From positions 34,417 to 98,416 of the forward strand of contig JBAMDO010000215.1 of NCBI GenBank assembly GCA_037074765.1: a stretch of DNA of 64,000 nucleotides. The letters run 5' to 3'. This DNA comes from Mansonella perstans. Lineage: Eukaryota > Nematoda > Chromadorea > Rhabditida > Onchocercidae. The position numbers and the translations under genes are program-made. The notes beneath the pieces were generated by a model, which did no database searches, was not told the origin of the DNA, and saw only the letters and a program-made list of their open reading frames with translations. Shown piece after piece: positions 50,708 to 60,784 of this stretch (position 1 is its first letter; every line of letters begins with the position of its first letter).

Positions 50708-51335
50708 TGTCACGAAGTTTTATATCGCGAAACTTCCAATAAGTAAATCAACTTGTGAATGAATGTTAATTCTAAGATTCTAAGCATTCTAAGCCATTCA
50801 GCCCTTAGATATATTCTAAGCCATTCATCCCTTAGATATACTTCCCATGTTTCTCTGGTGTTATCTAAACTCACGTCTTTTGTATTCATGTCATAAAAAA
50901 AAATACTTTACTAGCAGTTGCTTGTCTATCTATCTATCCTTCCTCTCCTACCATTTTGATCTTCTGACCATTGTATGAAACCATCAATCGCTCTCATCCT
51001 CTCCTCCTATATAAATTGTCAATCCTTCCACAAATATCATTTTCTGTTTTTTCATTTCAACGAGCGGTTTGGTATCATTTTGTCCACGCTTTTATTGTAT
51101 TAATTTTTTTATTGAATTTCTTATTCAGTTTGCGTCGCGATCTTCATATTGTCGTTGCATTTCGCATTGACCAATTTTTCTGGTGAGGGTTTAATTACCC
51201 AAGTTTGAGGTGCGTACACAATTCAACACAATACAACTCAACTCGACTCCGGGTGGTCGGCAGAATAATAACAATCCCTGGTCTGAACCGTTGGATATCT
51301 TGGCTACCAATTGACCTCACAAAAACTCCACGACA
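50708..51335 (+). mobile_element. Solo LTR of the Pao/BEL family, with one SL1 copy
   Basis: Begins TGTCACGAAGTTTTATATCG and ends CTCCACGACA, matching in sense orientation the termini TGTCGCGAAATTC...TTCACGACA of the full element at 58732-63219. The 5-bp target duplication ATATT is present on both sides (50703-50707 and 51336-51340). The ~95 bp before its end keep the TTGGCTA..ATTGACCTCACAA block of the full LTR. It lies in the spacer of the GPCR inverted repeat, with an SL1 22-mer at 51188-51209. A solo LTR arises by recombination between two LTRs. Confidence 0.85.
51188..51209 (+). other. Perfect nematode SL1 22-mer inside the solo LTR
   Basis: The sequence equals SL1 (GGTTTAATTACCC followed by AAGTTTGAG) with no mismatch and is followed by GTGCG, i.e. 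by a GT as in the SL RNA donor. No Sm-binding site or SL RNA stem follows, so it is not an SL RNA gene. Confidence 0.9.
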
Positions 51336-51340
51336 ATATT

Positions 51341-52225
51341 TAAATTTATTTCGGTTTCTTCAATATGGGATACCTGGTTCTTCACTAGGCATTTAAGCTG
51401 TAAATCAATCATTTAGCATCATGCAGACTATTTCTTTGTGACATAATCAGATAATTCTCAATTAGATAATATTAGTCGATGATTTCTTTCTTTTTAAGTG
51501 CTTCCTATTCGTAACTATATTCTTAATTTGTTTTGTAGCTTTAAATTTCCGAAATATTTCTCCAATGCTTGATTTGTAATTGTCAGAATTCAAATAACAG
51601 TATTAAATGTTATTTATTTTTTTAAATTGCATACGTAAATAATATGTAATAATTGCTTTATCTCTAAAGAGAGCAAAAACATTTTTGCAATATTGAAACG
51701 AAATGAAAAATGAGGTGAGGAAATTGGAATTTATTGTGAAAACATAACACAATGATTGATTAACTCAATTACGAAAAAAAAGTTGCTTATCATTGAAGTA
51801 AATAATCATTGAAAAAATGAATGAATGAGTTCAAAACTTTTTTTTAAAAAGAATTATTTACCAAATTTTAGGTAAATATGTAGAAAAGTCAAAATGTATT
51901 TTATATATAGCCAAAATATGTTCATTTCATATCGGAAGTTCTTAATTTAAATTAGAAATAGTTCCTATTATTTTAATCAACAATGCATCAATAAGCTGCA
52001 CTCAAACTGCTATCAGTTCGTTCAGTTGAATTCTACTAAAAATAAAATAAAATTTCACATTTCATTTTTTTTAATATTTCGATATATGATGCAGCAAAAA
52101 ATAGTTTCAGTGTTTTACTGTTTGAACAAATTACGGATGTTATAATTAAAATGCGGTAAAAGAACACTTTTGCATAGCTTAGATTAATATAATAAAAAAA
52201 GGAAATGTACTAATGGTTATATTTC
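51341..52225. other. Right spacer between inverted arms
   Basis: AT-rich DNA between the solo LTR and the right inverted arm. Nothing recognisable. Confidence 0.5.
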
Positions 52226-53135
52226 ATTTATTATTCAACTTACTAAAAATGCAAAAATTACAATAAAATTTTCAGTCTACCAAGTGGCAGTGGCCGTCAG
52301 ATAGCTTTGTGAATCAGTTGAGTAAAAAGGAGAAAAACACTGTAATTCAAATCTTTCAACGAATATTTCCTGGATTTTTTTATGGGTGCAGAATTTGAAA
52401 TTGAAAGACGCAAATATTTTGAAGATGATATAGCAAATCATGCTAAGAAGTAAACAACAATTGGAAATTTAGTTTTAATATTCCATTAATGACAGAAAAG
52501 CATTTATACAAAATATCGAGCAAACTTTTTAACGTCAACTTTATTGCAAAATAATGATTAGGATTACAACAGTAGTGAAGCCAGAAATGGTTTAAAACAA
52601 AAAATATCTAAAAATTACGACAAAAGAAATATGAAATAAAATATTTACGACCAATGACACAATCTTTTCATTCAAATTTTTCTTTAAAGATGTTTTAAAG
52701 ATAAAAATTATTCATAGTTAATAATTATTTCTCTTTTCGAACTTTAAAAGAACCAATATTTACATAAAAAAAAAATCAGAAAACCCCTTCTAAATACTTA
52801 GGTATCACTATTAACTTTTAAAGCCAGCATCTGTTCCAGTGTTTGGTTTGGTCCTGAGTTCGCTAACCATCGAACTTCGTGCTATGTGGATTCCAAATTT
52901 GCGTTGTAAAAATCATTTAAGTAACTTCGCATGTCATCTATCATTTTTTAATACAAGACTTTAAATCAATATCAGCAGGATAAAAAAAATAGTGTCCTTT
53001 AATCCAAATAGGAGAAATATACTTACTTGTGAAATACATCCAACACAACATCAATGATGCCTTCACGGATTTCCTACGAACGATATCCAGAAAGAATTGT
53101 TTTGAAGAGGGAGTTTAAAAATGATAGAATAATTT
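52226..53135. repeat. Inverted repeat, right arm
   Basis: Reverse complement of 48125-49024. Examples are CAGTGGCCGTCAGATAGCT (vs the GTTATCTGACGGCCACTG word) and CCAGTGTTTGGTTTGGTCC (vs GGACCAAACCAAACACTGG). The spacer between the arms is about 3.2 kb. Confidence 0.9.
52811..53135 (-). pseudogene. Inverted pseudogene copy of the 3' exons of the upstream GPCR
   Basis: On the minus strand, copies of exon 6 (partial) and exon 7 of the GPCR at 45587-48437 are intact in order, with the same intron. In exon 6 the CAG codon after YRS has become TAG, so the copy is broken. There is no trace of exons 1-5. The terminal exon copy keeps its frame and stop. It was probably created together with the inverted repeat. 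Confidence 0.8.
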
Positions 53136-55379
53136 TATCAGTTTCTATTAAATCCATTTTTTTTTCTAATACGGAAAGAACTAATCCTAGTTCTTGTTTC
53201 ATCAGTTTGTATTAAACGTTCTTACATGATAGCAAGGTTTCTTTGCCTTGCTTTTTAATTATTACATTTGTTTGAGTTATCATTGTCGTATTATAGATAG
53301 TTGAATAATCTTTCTATTTATTAACTTCCTTTGTATGGCTCCTGTAAAGGCATGGAGATTTGTTCGATGTGGTTCATTTCTTTCTTCACATAGTGCACTG
53401 CTATGGACAGCCTTGCAGTAAAAACATTTTAGTTTTGTATTCTTCGCTTTGGTATGTCTTCAAACAAATACTGTAGGATGTATTTGACATTCATAATGCC
53501 ACTGATCAAATTTCAATTGTCTCATTGTTTAGATAATAAAATATATTAATGCTTTAAAAAATTTAATGATAATCCAGTAATGACTGAAAAATATGTAAGT
53601 AAAGTAAAGGAAAGTTTTGCTTTAGAAAAATAAATTAAGAAAAGTTTTCCTTTTGTCCTTCTCTCATACACATTTTGTTAAAACACGCAACAATTTTGGA
53701 GCAATTTTTCCCGTTTATTGTAGAATTATTTTTTTTTCATTTTGGTTGGAAATTTTAGAAACAAATATTTTCATAAATAAATGGAAAAAATATAAACAAG
53801 TATATTCATATATATGAAAAAAAATATAAATGTAAATATATATATATGAAAAAATATATGAAAAAGTATATTCATACATATATATGTAGATATATCATGT
53901 AAATTATTAAAATACTACTGTTTCCTTCTCGTGTTTTTAATCAATTAACTTCATATTATTTGTTAATCAGTTAATCAGCTCGTTTGGTAATACAAATATT
54001 ACTGAAAAAAAAAAGAAAGTTCATTCAAGTATTTTTATTGTAAGAAATGGAAAAATTGATAGTTACGATAACCGAAATTATATTGTCGCAAGTAACTAAA
54101 TTTCACAAATTTTGCTTCCTTTATCAGAAGACATTGCTTCTGATTATTTTCGCTCAAAAAAAAACGATAAATTCATCTATCATTCGAATTGCATATATAA
54201 GCACCTAAAACTGTAACTTTTTTCGTTGAAGTAATTTTTTAACTTTTTCGTTTAACTTTTGAATAATTCCCAAATTTCCTAGATCATTTTCTGTAAATTT
54301 CCTAAGCTATTAAAGGTATTTCATATGTTATTTATGGAGAAGTTTCAAGTTCAAATTCGCATTACGTCGATTTTTTTGTGTACAAATTCTTCTTTTGCTA
54401 CCACTGCGTAATGCTCTGTTTCATTTACGTCAGTAAAACAATAATAAATAATAAACGATGATATAATGATGATATAATGTGATATTAATGTATTCTAATC
54501 ATTTAGGAATTATTATCAACTAGATTAATTTATTTATTTCTTAAAAATCTGATTTGAGCTCAGACTGCTCAAATGTACTTGCTATCCATTTGCTTTGTTA
54601 CTTTTGGCAATTTTTTTTTAATTGGAATTTCTGTGTTAACTCAAACTTCTTAATTCAGGAAATAGTAATAAAAAATTGCTAGAAAAATTCCGTTGTTATT
54701 GATTTTTTTCTTTTTGATGCATAAATTGAGCAATAAAAGTGCGATAAAAAAACGATATGAGCAACAATAAAATCTACAAAAACAATAATAGCTAAAACAA
54801 TAAAAATAACAGCAAAATAATAACCGCCGCATCAGAAATAAAAAATACGTTTTTCTTAAACAAGAAATTTCGAAATTTTCATTCAAATAAGTTTTAAAAT
54901 TTCATTAATAGCAAAACTTAATCCCGTTTATCAGCTCCTCTCCTGCACTTTTATCTATTTAAAAAATATTTGTCGTGTTTGTCAGATATCTGCTTCGCTT
55001 CCCACGGAAATTACTTTAAGCATTAAGCAACTTTTGCGCTAATTTACTGCTTGGTTGAGAAAATTAAAAGCAAATTAGTTCTCCAGTCCTTTTCTTTTGT
55101 TACTCTTTTTCCAACATTTTTTTTCCTAATTGGTACTTTCAAAAACATACGAAATTACTGAGCAATTTAAATCTCTTCATACTGTTAATTTTTTGTTTCA
55201 TTTGCTTACATAGTTTACTGAATCTGGTTCTGCAGTGTTTTCATCTATTTATTTTCTTTGTTTGCTTGTTTGCTTTTATTTTTTTCAGGTTTTATTCCAT
55301 TTTAGTATTCATGTTAATTTACTGTCTCTGCGAGATTAAATTTCTATAAGTTTCCCGAAAAATCGATAAATGATACTAA
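53136..55379. other. AT-rich intergenic region with a gag relic and a microsatellite
   Basis: Besides the gag relic, a (TATA/GAAAAA) low-complexity tract lies at about 53795-53900. No functional gene supported. Confidence 0.5.
53385..53475 (-). pseudogene. Relic of Pao/BEL gag zinc-knuckle region
   Basis: Minus-strand translation gives KCFYCKAVHSSALCE, a CX2CX3HX4C knuckle matching QCFYCKASHNSAVCE of the gag in the element at 58732-63219. The flanking DNA also resembles that gag, with frameshifts. No LTR is seen directly beside it. Confidence 0.6.
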
Positions 55380-57402
55380 ATGATATTTTTTTCCCTTGAT
55401 GTTATTCTTGCTATTACTGTCATATTATTAGCACTGTGGAAAATTGCTAATGTGAGCATGAAGTGGTATACTATCAATTTATTAATTGCATATGTTATTA
55501 CTAGTACTGGTACTAATTTCCGAGATATATTAAAATCATCATCTCTTCCCGAAATCTCCAAATTCTGGTAAATTTTTTTCACTGCATTATCAAATATTTT
55601 GAAAAAAATTATGGAATCTAAAACATTAAAAATTTGCTATAATTATATAAAATCGATCAATAGCAAACTAATAATTGAACACTTTACCACTGAATATTAA
55701 CACTGTATATACATACAAGAGAGGCATTTTTACCAAAATTTTTTTTTCAAATTAAATACTTAAAATGAAGAATTATGCCTTTTTTAAGGTTTAATGGGTT
55801 TATAACATATCTTAGACTACTAGGATTCGCACTGGCACATCTGATATTATTCTTCAGTATCCTTGAAATATACAGTATTTATGCTCTTAAATCGAATACC
55901 TTAAAAACTTTATATAAGAGGTAAATCGGACCTTTTCTGCAAATTTTTTTTTGTTGTTAGTTTTTTTCAACAAATTTAATACTAATTATGTTAAACTAAT
56001 TGGAAAATATGCTAATAAAGTAGCTTCTTTTTAAAGGATTATTTTCAAATCAGTTTAATAACGTTCGCTTTTTTGCCTTCCCCATTTCCTTTTAACAAAT
56101 TGTATTTCAGCAGTTTTCGAGTGCTTATTTTTATTCATTTCTCTGCACAAGTAATTGCAGTTCCATTTTCAATCTTGATACGTATTTTTCTTGACACCGC
56201 AATTTACAAAATTCTTTTGATGATTTATTTTTCGATTGTATGCTTTTTAAATCTTAGCTCAATCATAATAATTTTCACTGTAAGTATTGTTCAATTGTAA
56301 CTATTCTTTAATTAATTTCAACTAAGTTTTAATACTTAAGTTTTATTAAGTTTTAAAATCAAAAGTAATTCATTGCTTTCGTTTTCTTTTAATAATAGAA
56401 TGAAAAAATTATCTAGACAAGTTCAGAAAATTTGTTAATCAAAAGCTGAAAAACGTCTGAATTGCTATTTGCAGGCAATTTATATCGTTTATGAACATAA
56501 ACGATTACGGCAAAATGCGCAATTAAAGCGAGCTCTCAAACCGCTCATTTTTTATTTCTTACCGTTGACAATACTGGACCCTTTACTTCTAAGCAAGTTA
56601 TATTAATGAATTCAATTGCCTTTGTAACCAAAAATGAAAATATTTCGCAAAATCAATACTCCTGTTTCGCTTTTGTTTCTTAATTCAAATTATAAAATCT
56701 TTTAAATCAAACTTAATAAATGAAGCAAAATTCGACCATAAATCAAAATAATTTAATTATAATAATACATGTAGCTTAATAATTCTCTCAACTAACTTAT
56801 TTATTATTGACTGAAAGTTGCTATGAATTTGATAAAAACTATGAATTCGACTGAAATTTTTGTAAAACTTTTTTTTGTAAATTATTAACTTAAGCACTTA
56901 CACTTTTTCACAAATCTAGTTCCGTTTCTCTAAATCTGATTCAATAATTCAACTTTTGCGTTTTTATTTTCTTTAAAAACTAAATACTTAATTTTGTGAA
57001 TTAAAAATCAATGATAGAAAAGTTTTGGAGAAAAAAAGAAAGAAAGGAAAGGATTTTTCAAAGTTTTTCTAATTAATTGTGCTCAGTGAACATAATTGCA
57101 TCAATCATGGACCGTGATCGAAGCACGTTGCAAGTTACGGAAATTAATCGTGTTATCTTAAAGGTACAATTTAATCACTTTGATTGTTCTTTTTTTATTG
57201 TTCGCAATGTAGAATTCAATTGAAAAAGAATTAATTTCATTAATTACAGATTCGTACACCAATGGCAGCTTTATGCGCAGTTTTCGTTTTGCCACCTTTT
57301 CGCAGAGCTCTATTTGATTTACTGCATATTAAACGTCATCAGCAGATTTCCGTAGTGCCAGTCACTAATAATTATTTAAGCACCAAAAGAAATAATGTGT
57401 GA
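55380..57402 (+). CDS. Nematode seven-transmembrane chemoreceptor-like protein
   Basis: Six exons in one frame give 278 residues: 55380-55567, 55789-55920, 56111-56279, 56475-56592, 57087-57163, 57250-57402. Hydrophobic segments in order are FFSLDVILAITVILLALW, WYTINLLIAYVI, FALAHLILFFSILEIY, VLIFIHFSAQVIAVPF, YKILLMIYFSIVCFL (with LSSIIIIF), LKPLIFYFLPLTI and TPMAALCAVFVLPPFRRALF. The layout, LE-[IR]-Y at the TM3 end and a basic EHKRLRQ loop before TM6 fit the nematode-specific chemoreceptor families, but I cannot assign one. Intron 4 (56593-57086) keeps the frame only with a GC donor (CTAA|GCAAGT, the strong GC-intron consensus); the nearby GT at 56597 would give a stop. An alternative start lies 9 nt upstream. 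Confidence 0.72.
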
Positions 57403-58559
57403 TCATATGACGCTATTCATTATCAATTGTATCATTTTTACCTTTAATTTTCCTTTCCCGAAACGTTTATCCGAAATGCCGTATTATTTCTTCAATCACC
57501 AGAACATAGTAACAGAGTGTTAAAGAAATTTCGAATAAACTGTGATTTGAAAAAAGAAATTTTAACATAAACTAAAACTAAAAATGTATAAAAAGAAAAA
57601 CTTCTGGAAAGAAATTAAAAATACAATTGTTCCACCAATTGTCAATTGCACAATCAAATCGCATCAGTAATTCTTTTCTTCTCTGAGAAAAATCGAACAA
57701 TGAGAACAGTGTTATCAGTAAAAGTGTCACAAAGATTCTAAACACAATAGAGGAACGGATAAAAGACAAAAAGATACAATAGGAAACTATTACTGCCTTC
57801 TATAAGCCATAAACAAAAGCATTGTATCTGGGTCAAACAACACAAAACACTTCATCTTCAATCTCCTCTAAATTAAACTGATAAATTTTCTCTACGACAA
57901 TGGATAACATTCATAACATGAAGGGAACTATAGTGTACTGTTGTAGATTTGTACTGCTAATTTCATGAACAGCAGAAATCATTCCTTTCTTGATTACCGT
58001 GAGTCTAATGCGACAATTGGCGAAGAATGCTTAGCACTTCTAGTAAGAAATGTTGCAATCATTTTTCTTTGATTTTACCTCGCATTTTTTTTAAAATGCA
58101 TGATAAGATTATAATAACAATTGTGAATAAATGTAATAAATCGATAGGACTATTTTGTTTTAGTTTGAGCATTGATCAAATAGAAAAAATAGTCTAATTC
58201 TTTTCAACTACAACAAAAACTGCTAATGAACAGGCACAACTTAGACAAATTATCCTACATAATTTCTGGTTCATTTTTACTTTGCTATGTATCTTAACTA
58301 TTCTTTAATAATCATATTTTTGATGAGATTCAATAAATTTGCAAAAGAAAGGAATTCCAAGATTACCAATTTTAATTTTAATTGTTTCTGTTTTTTACTT
58401 TAAATTTTAAATAAATTTAATTTGGAGTCATAAAAATAACCTTTGCCATTAATGAAGCCTCATTGTATGTTACAGCTAAATTTTTAAAGTAGTAATTAAC
58501 ACTGAAATTGATGACCAATTATAAAAGCAGTATGTGAATATATGGGAATGAGTTGATTC
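57403..58559. other. AT-rich intergenic region
   Basis: No gene supported between the GPCR and its inverted exon fragment. Confidence 0.5.
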
Positions 58560-58726
58560 TATAAATTTAGCATCGATATTAGAAGCAGCACTAGTAGACC
58601 GCAATTAGTAAATTGATAGCCTAACACTTATTGCTTACATAAACTATTTTCTACAGAGCTAATAAGATGAATAGTAATAGCAAGAAAAACATTAATGAAA
58701 ATATAAAGGAAAACAGGTATCACGTA
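58560..58726 (-). pseudogene. Inverted relic of the first exon of the neighbouring GPCR
   Basis: The minus strand shows TTTTTCTTGCTATTACT, TTATTAGCTCTGT-GAAAAT and GGCTATCAATTTACTAATTGC in the same order and spacing as exon 1 of the gene at 55380 (TTATTCTTGCTATTACT, TTATTAGCACTGTGGAAAAT, ACTATCAATTTATTAATTGC). Stops break the frame. Its upstream side is cut by the Pao/BEL insertion. Similarity was judged by eye only. Confidence 0.5.
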
Positions 58727-58731
58727 ATATT

Positions 58732-59857
58732 TGTCGTGAATTTTTTGTGAGAGGTCAACTCTTAGCCAATATTCTTCAATAAATTTGATCACGATTTGTT
58801 GTGTTAGGTTGAGTTGCGGAAACACCTCAAACTTGGGTAATTAAACGTTGTGTTGAGTTGCGTTGAGTTGAATTGTGTTCGCACCTCAAACTCAAACTTG
58901 GGTAATTAAACCGTTGTGTTGAGTTGCGTTGAGTTGAATTGTGTTCGCACCTCAAACTTGGGTAATTAAGCTGTTGTGTTGAGTTGCGTTGAGTTGAATT
59001 GTGTTCGCACCTCAAACTTGGGTAATTAAACCGTTGTGTTGAGTTGCGTTGAGTTGAATTGTGTTCGCACCTCAAACTTGGGTAATTAAACCGTTGTGTT
59101 GAGTTGCGTTGAGTTGAATTGTGTTCGCACCTCAAACTTGGGTAATTAAGCTGTTGTGTTAAGTTGCGTTGAGTTGAATTGTGTTCGCACCTCAAACTTG
59201 GGTAATTAAGCCGTTGTGTTGAGTTGCGTTGAGTTGAATTGTGTTCGCATCTCAAACTTGGGTAATTAAACCGTTGTGCTGAGTTGCGTTGAGTTGAATT
59301 GTGTTCGCACCTCAAACTTGGGTAATTAAACCTTTTATTAGAATAATTGGATAACGAGAGATTAATGTAACAATTATGTAGAACGCGCAATTAATGGTAA
59401 GATTAACATATAATAAATCGGTAATGATGAGGAGAATAGAACCAGTAGCCGTGGATGTGAAAAAATCCCAAAAATGATCCTTTTGGGATGATTGAGAGTT
59501 TATATACTGAGTATTGTAGGCGGAGGAAACTTGTATTAGTGAGTTGAGTTATAAGAAACTAAAGATTATAAAAAATGAAATCCTTTGTACAGATAAGCTT
59601 GGTTGAGGAGGTACAATATATTGCATGTAAGCATAAGCATCAAACAAAGGATTTCGACACAGTTACAGAATGGTTGTGGTTAATAAGTTGTTAATTGCAG
59701 CTTCTTCTTTGTTAGTTTATGGTAGGAAGGAGTTTAACAGCTTACAATTGGAACAAAGAGATTAAACGTTACGAAATTACTTAGGTGGCTCATAAAAGCC
59801 GTTAATAGAATCAGATTTAAACCCTATTGGGAATTTCGCGTTATGAATTTCGCGACA
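58732..59857 (-). repeat. 3' LTR of the Pao/BEL element (1126 bp)
   Basis: Runs from the TGTCGTGAA... to ...TTTCGCGACA ends on the + strand. The longer of the two LTRs, it contains nine 60-bp SL1 units (58826-59332). In sense orientation an AATAAA lies 1 nt before the first SL1 copy (59334-59339), so U3 and poly(A) signal would precede the array and R/U5 would contain it. Confidence 0.9.
58826..59332 (-). repeat. Tandem array of nine 60-bp units, each with the SL1 22-mer
   Basis: On the minus strand each unit is SL1 (22 nt) plus a 38-nt spacer rich in CAACTCAACGCAACTCAACA. Copies start at 58826, 58891, 58951, 59011, 59071, 59131, 59191, 59251 and 59311. Those at 58891, 59011, 59071, 59251 and 59311 match SL1 at all 22 positions; the others differ only at the first few 5' bases of SL1. 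Most are followed in sense by GT (GAG|GTGCG); the one at 59251 has AT. Because 60 is divisible by 3, a minus-strand frame of 187 codons runs through it, which I take as a shadow. Confidence 0.93.
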
Positions 59858-60784
59858 CTCCCAAAGGGAGGAGAGAGAAGAAGCTAGAGTGGGGATTGAG
59901 GGTAGTTATGGTTATAATTCCTGTATCGCTCCTTGTTGTTGTTGTTGATCTTTTAACACATCCCATTGTTTGGTACGGCTGTTGCTTGTATTGCCCAATT
60001 TCTTGTGGCACTTCTTGTTCGTCGCGCAATAGGTTCCTGGTCTTCGCTTTCTTGTAGCCCTCATCATTCTGAGGTACTTCTTCAATTATTCCAGTTTGTA
60101 ATTGATCGTTGATTGTCTTGTCGTATAAATGAAGAAGTGATTGGAGTTGTAGCCGTTTAACTAGATATTTCAAATGTCCATGGCATAATCCATAATTGTT
60201 GCTTAGTCTTTGTGTGGAGCCTTTCCACGGCCAGCGTACTTTATATCTTCCATCCATCATAACGATGGTTTGTTCAAAATGTTTTATAGCTTGATGATCA
60301 TCATCTACTGTGGGGGATTCTTGAATGCCGATCATTTCTAATTTCCAGAATTTTTCTAATTCTGAATTGAGGATTGCATTAGCTAAGCATATTATCCCTG
60401 TGGGATAACTGTTATTCTTACAAAGTTTATTAATATCACCACTTCCAACAATCATAGGGCCAACCTTAGATTGGACTAATATATGTCCTGATTTTAACTC
60501 CTTGAGATCTTGTAGATTTATAAACTTGAAGAAATAGTCCGCTCCAATGATATGTCGGGCTTTCCCCAATGGTTATTTAAATCATCGAATTGAAATTCCT
60601 TTGTTATCTCAACCACCTGTAGTTCGTTTGTTAAGTATTCGACTACATTAGCGCACAACGATATGACTTCGTTGTCTTCAGTTCGTACCTTTAATTCCGT
60701 GTGAGAAGTGGGACACTCCATTGGTTTCCTCGTACCAAAGGGAGCTATCTTCATAGTTTGTTTTTCTGACTCAGTTAGTCTCAA
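59841..60784 (-). pseudogene. Truncated pro-pol of the Pao/BEL element
   Basis: Two overlapping minus-strand frames (60784-60518 and 60569-59841) carry the C-terminal part of the DUF1758 protease region (LTESEKQTMKIAPFG, then [12 protein letters not shown]). The beginning of the Pao RT domain follows: [55 protein letters not shown]. The frame then enters an unrelated tail that runs into the 3' LTR. All catalytic RT motifs, RNase H and integrase are gone, presumably through an internal deletion near 60080. A single-base shift near 60560 separates the two frames. Confidence 0.8.

Noticed and set aside
54650..54886. Cys/Phe/Tyr-rich minus-strand ORF
   Set aside because: It comes from an AAC/AAT/AAAA-rich low-complexity tract with no splice or homology support.
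58826..59332. Array read as a CRISPR-like or true SL RNA gene cluster
   Set aside because: Spacers are identical, not unique. No Sm site (AATTTTTGG type) or SL RNA stem-loops follow the SL1 copies. The array sits inside an LTR with target duplication.
58827..59390. 187-codon minus-strand ORF of a 20-residue repeat (…YPSLRCEHNSTQRNST…), looking like a repetitive glycoprotein
   Set aside because: It arises because the 60-bp SL1 unit of the LTR is a multiple of three and lacks stops. The DNA motif (SL1) explains it, and the shorter LTR gives a frame-broken version.
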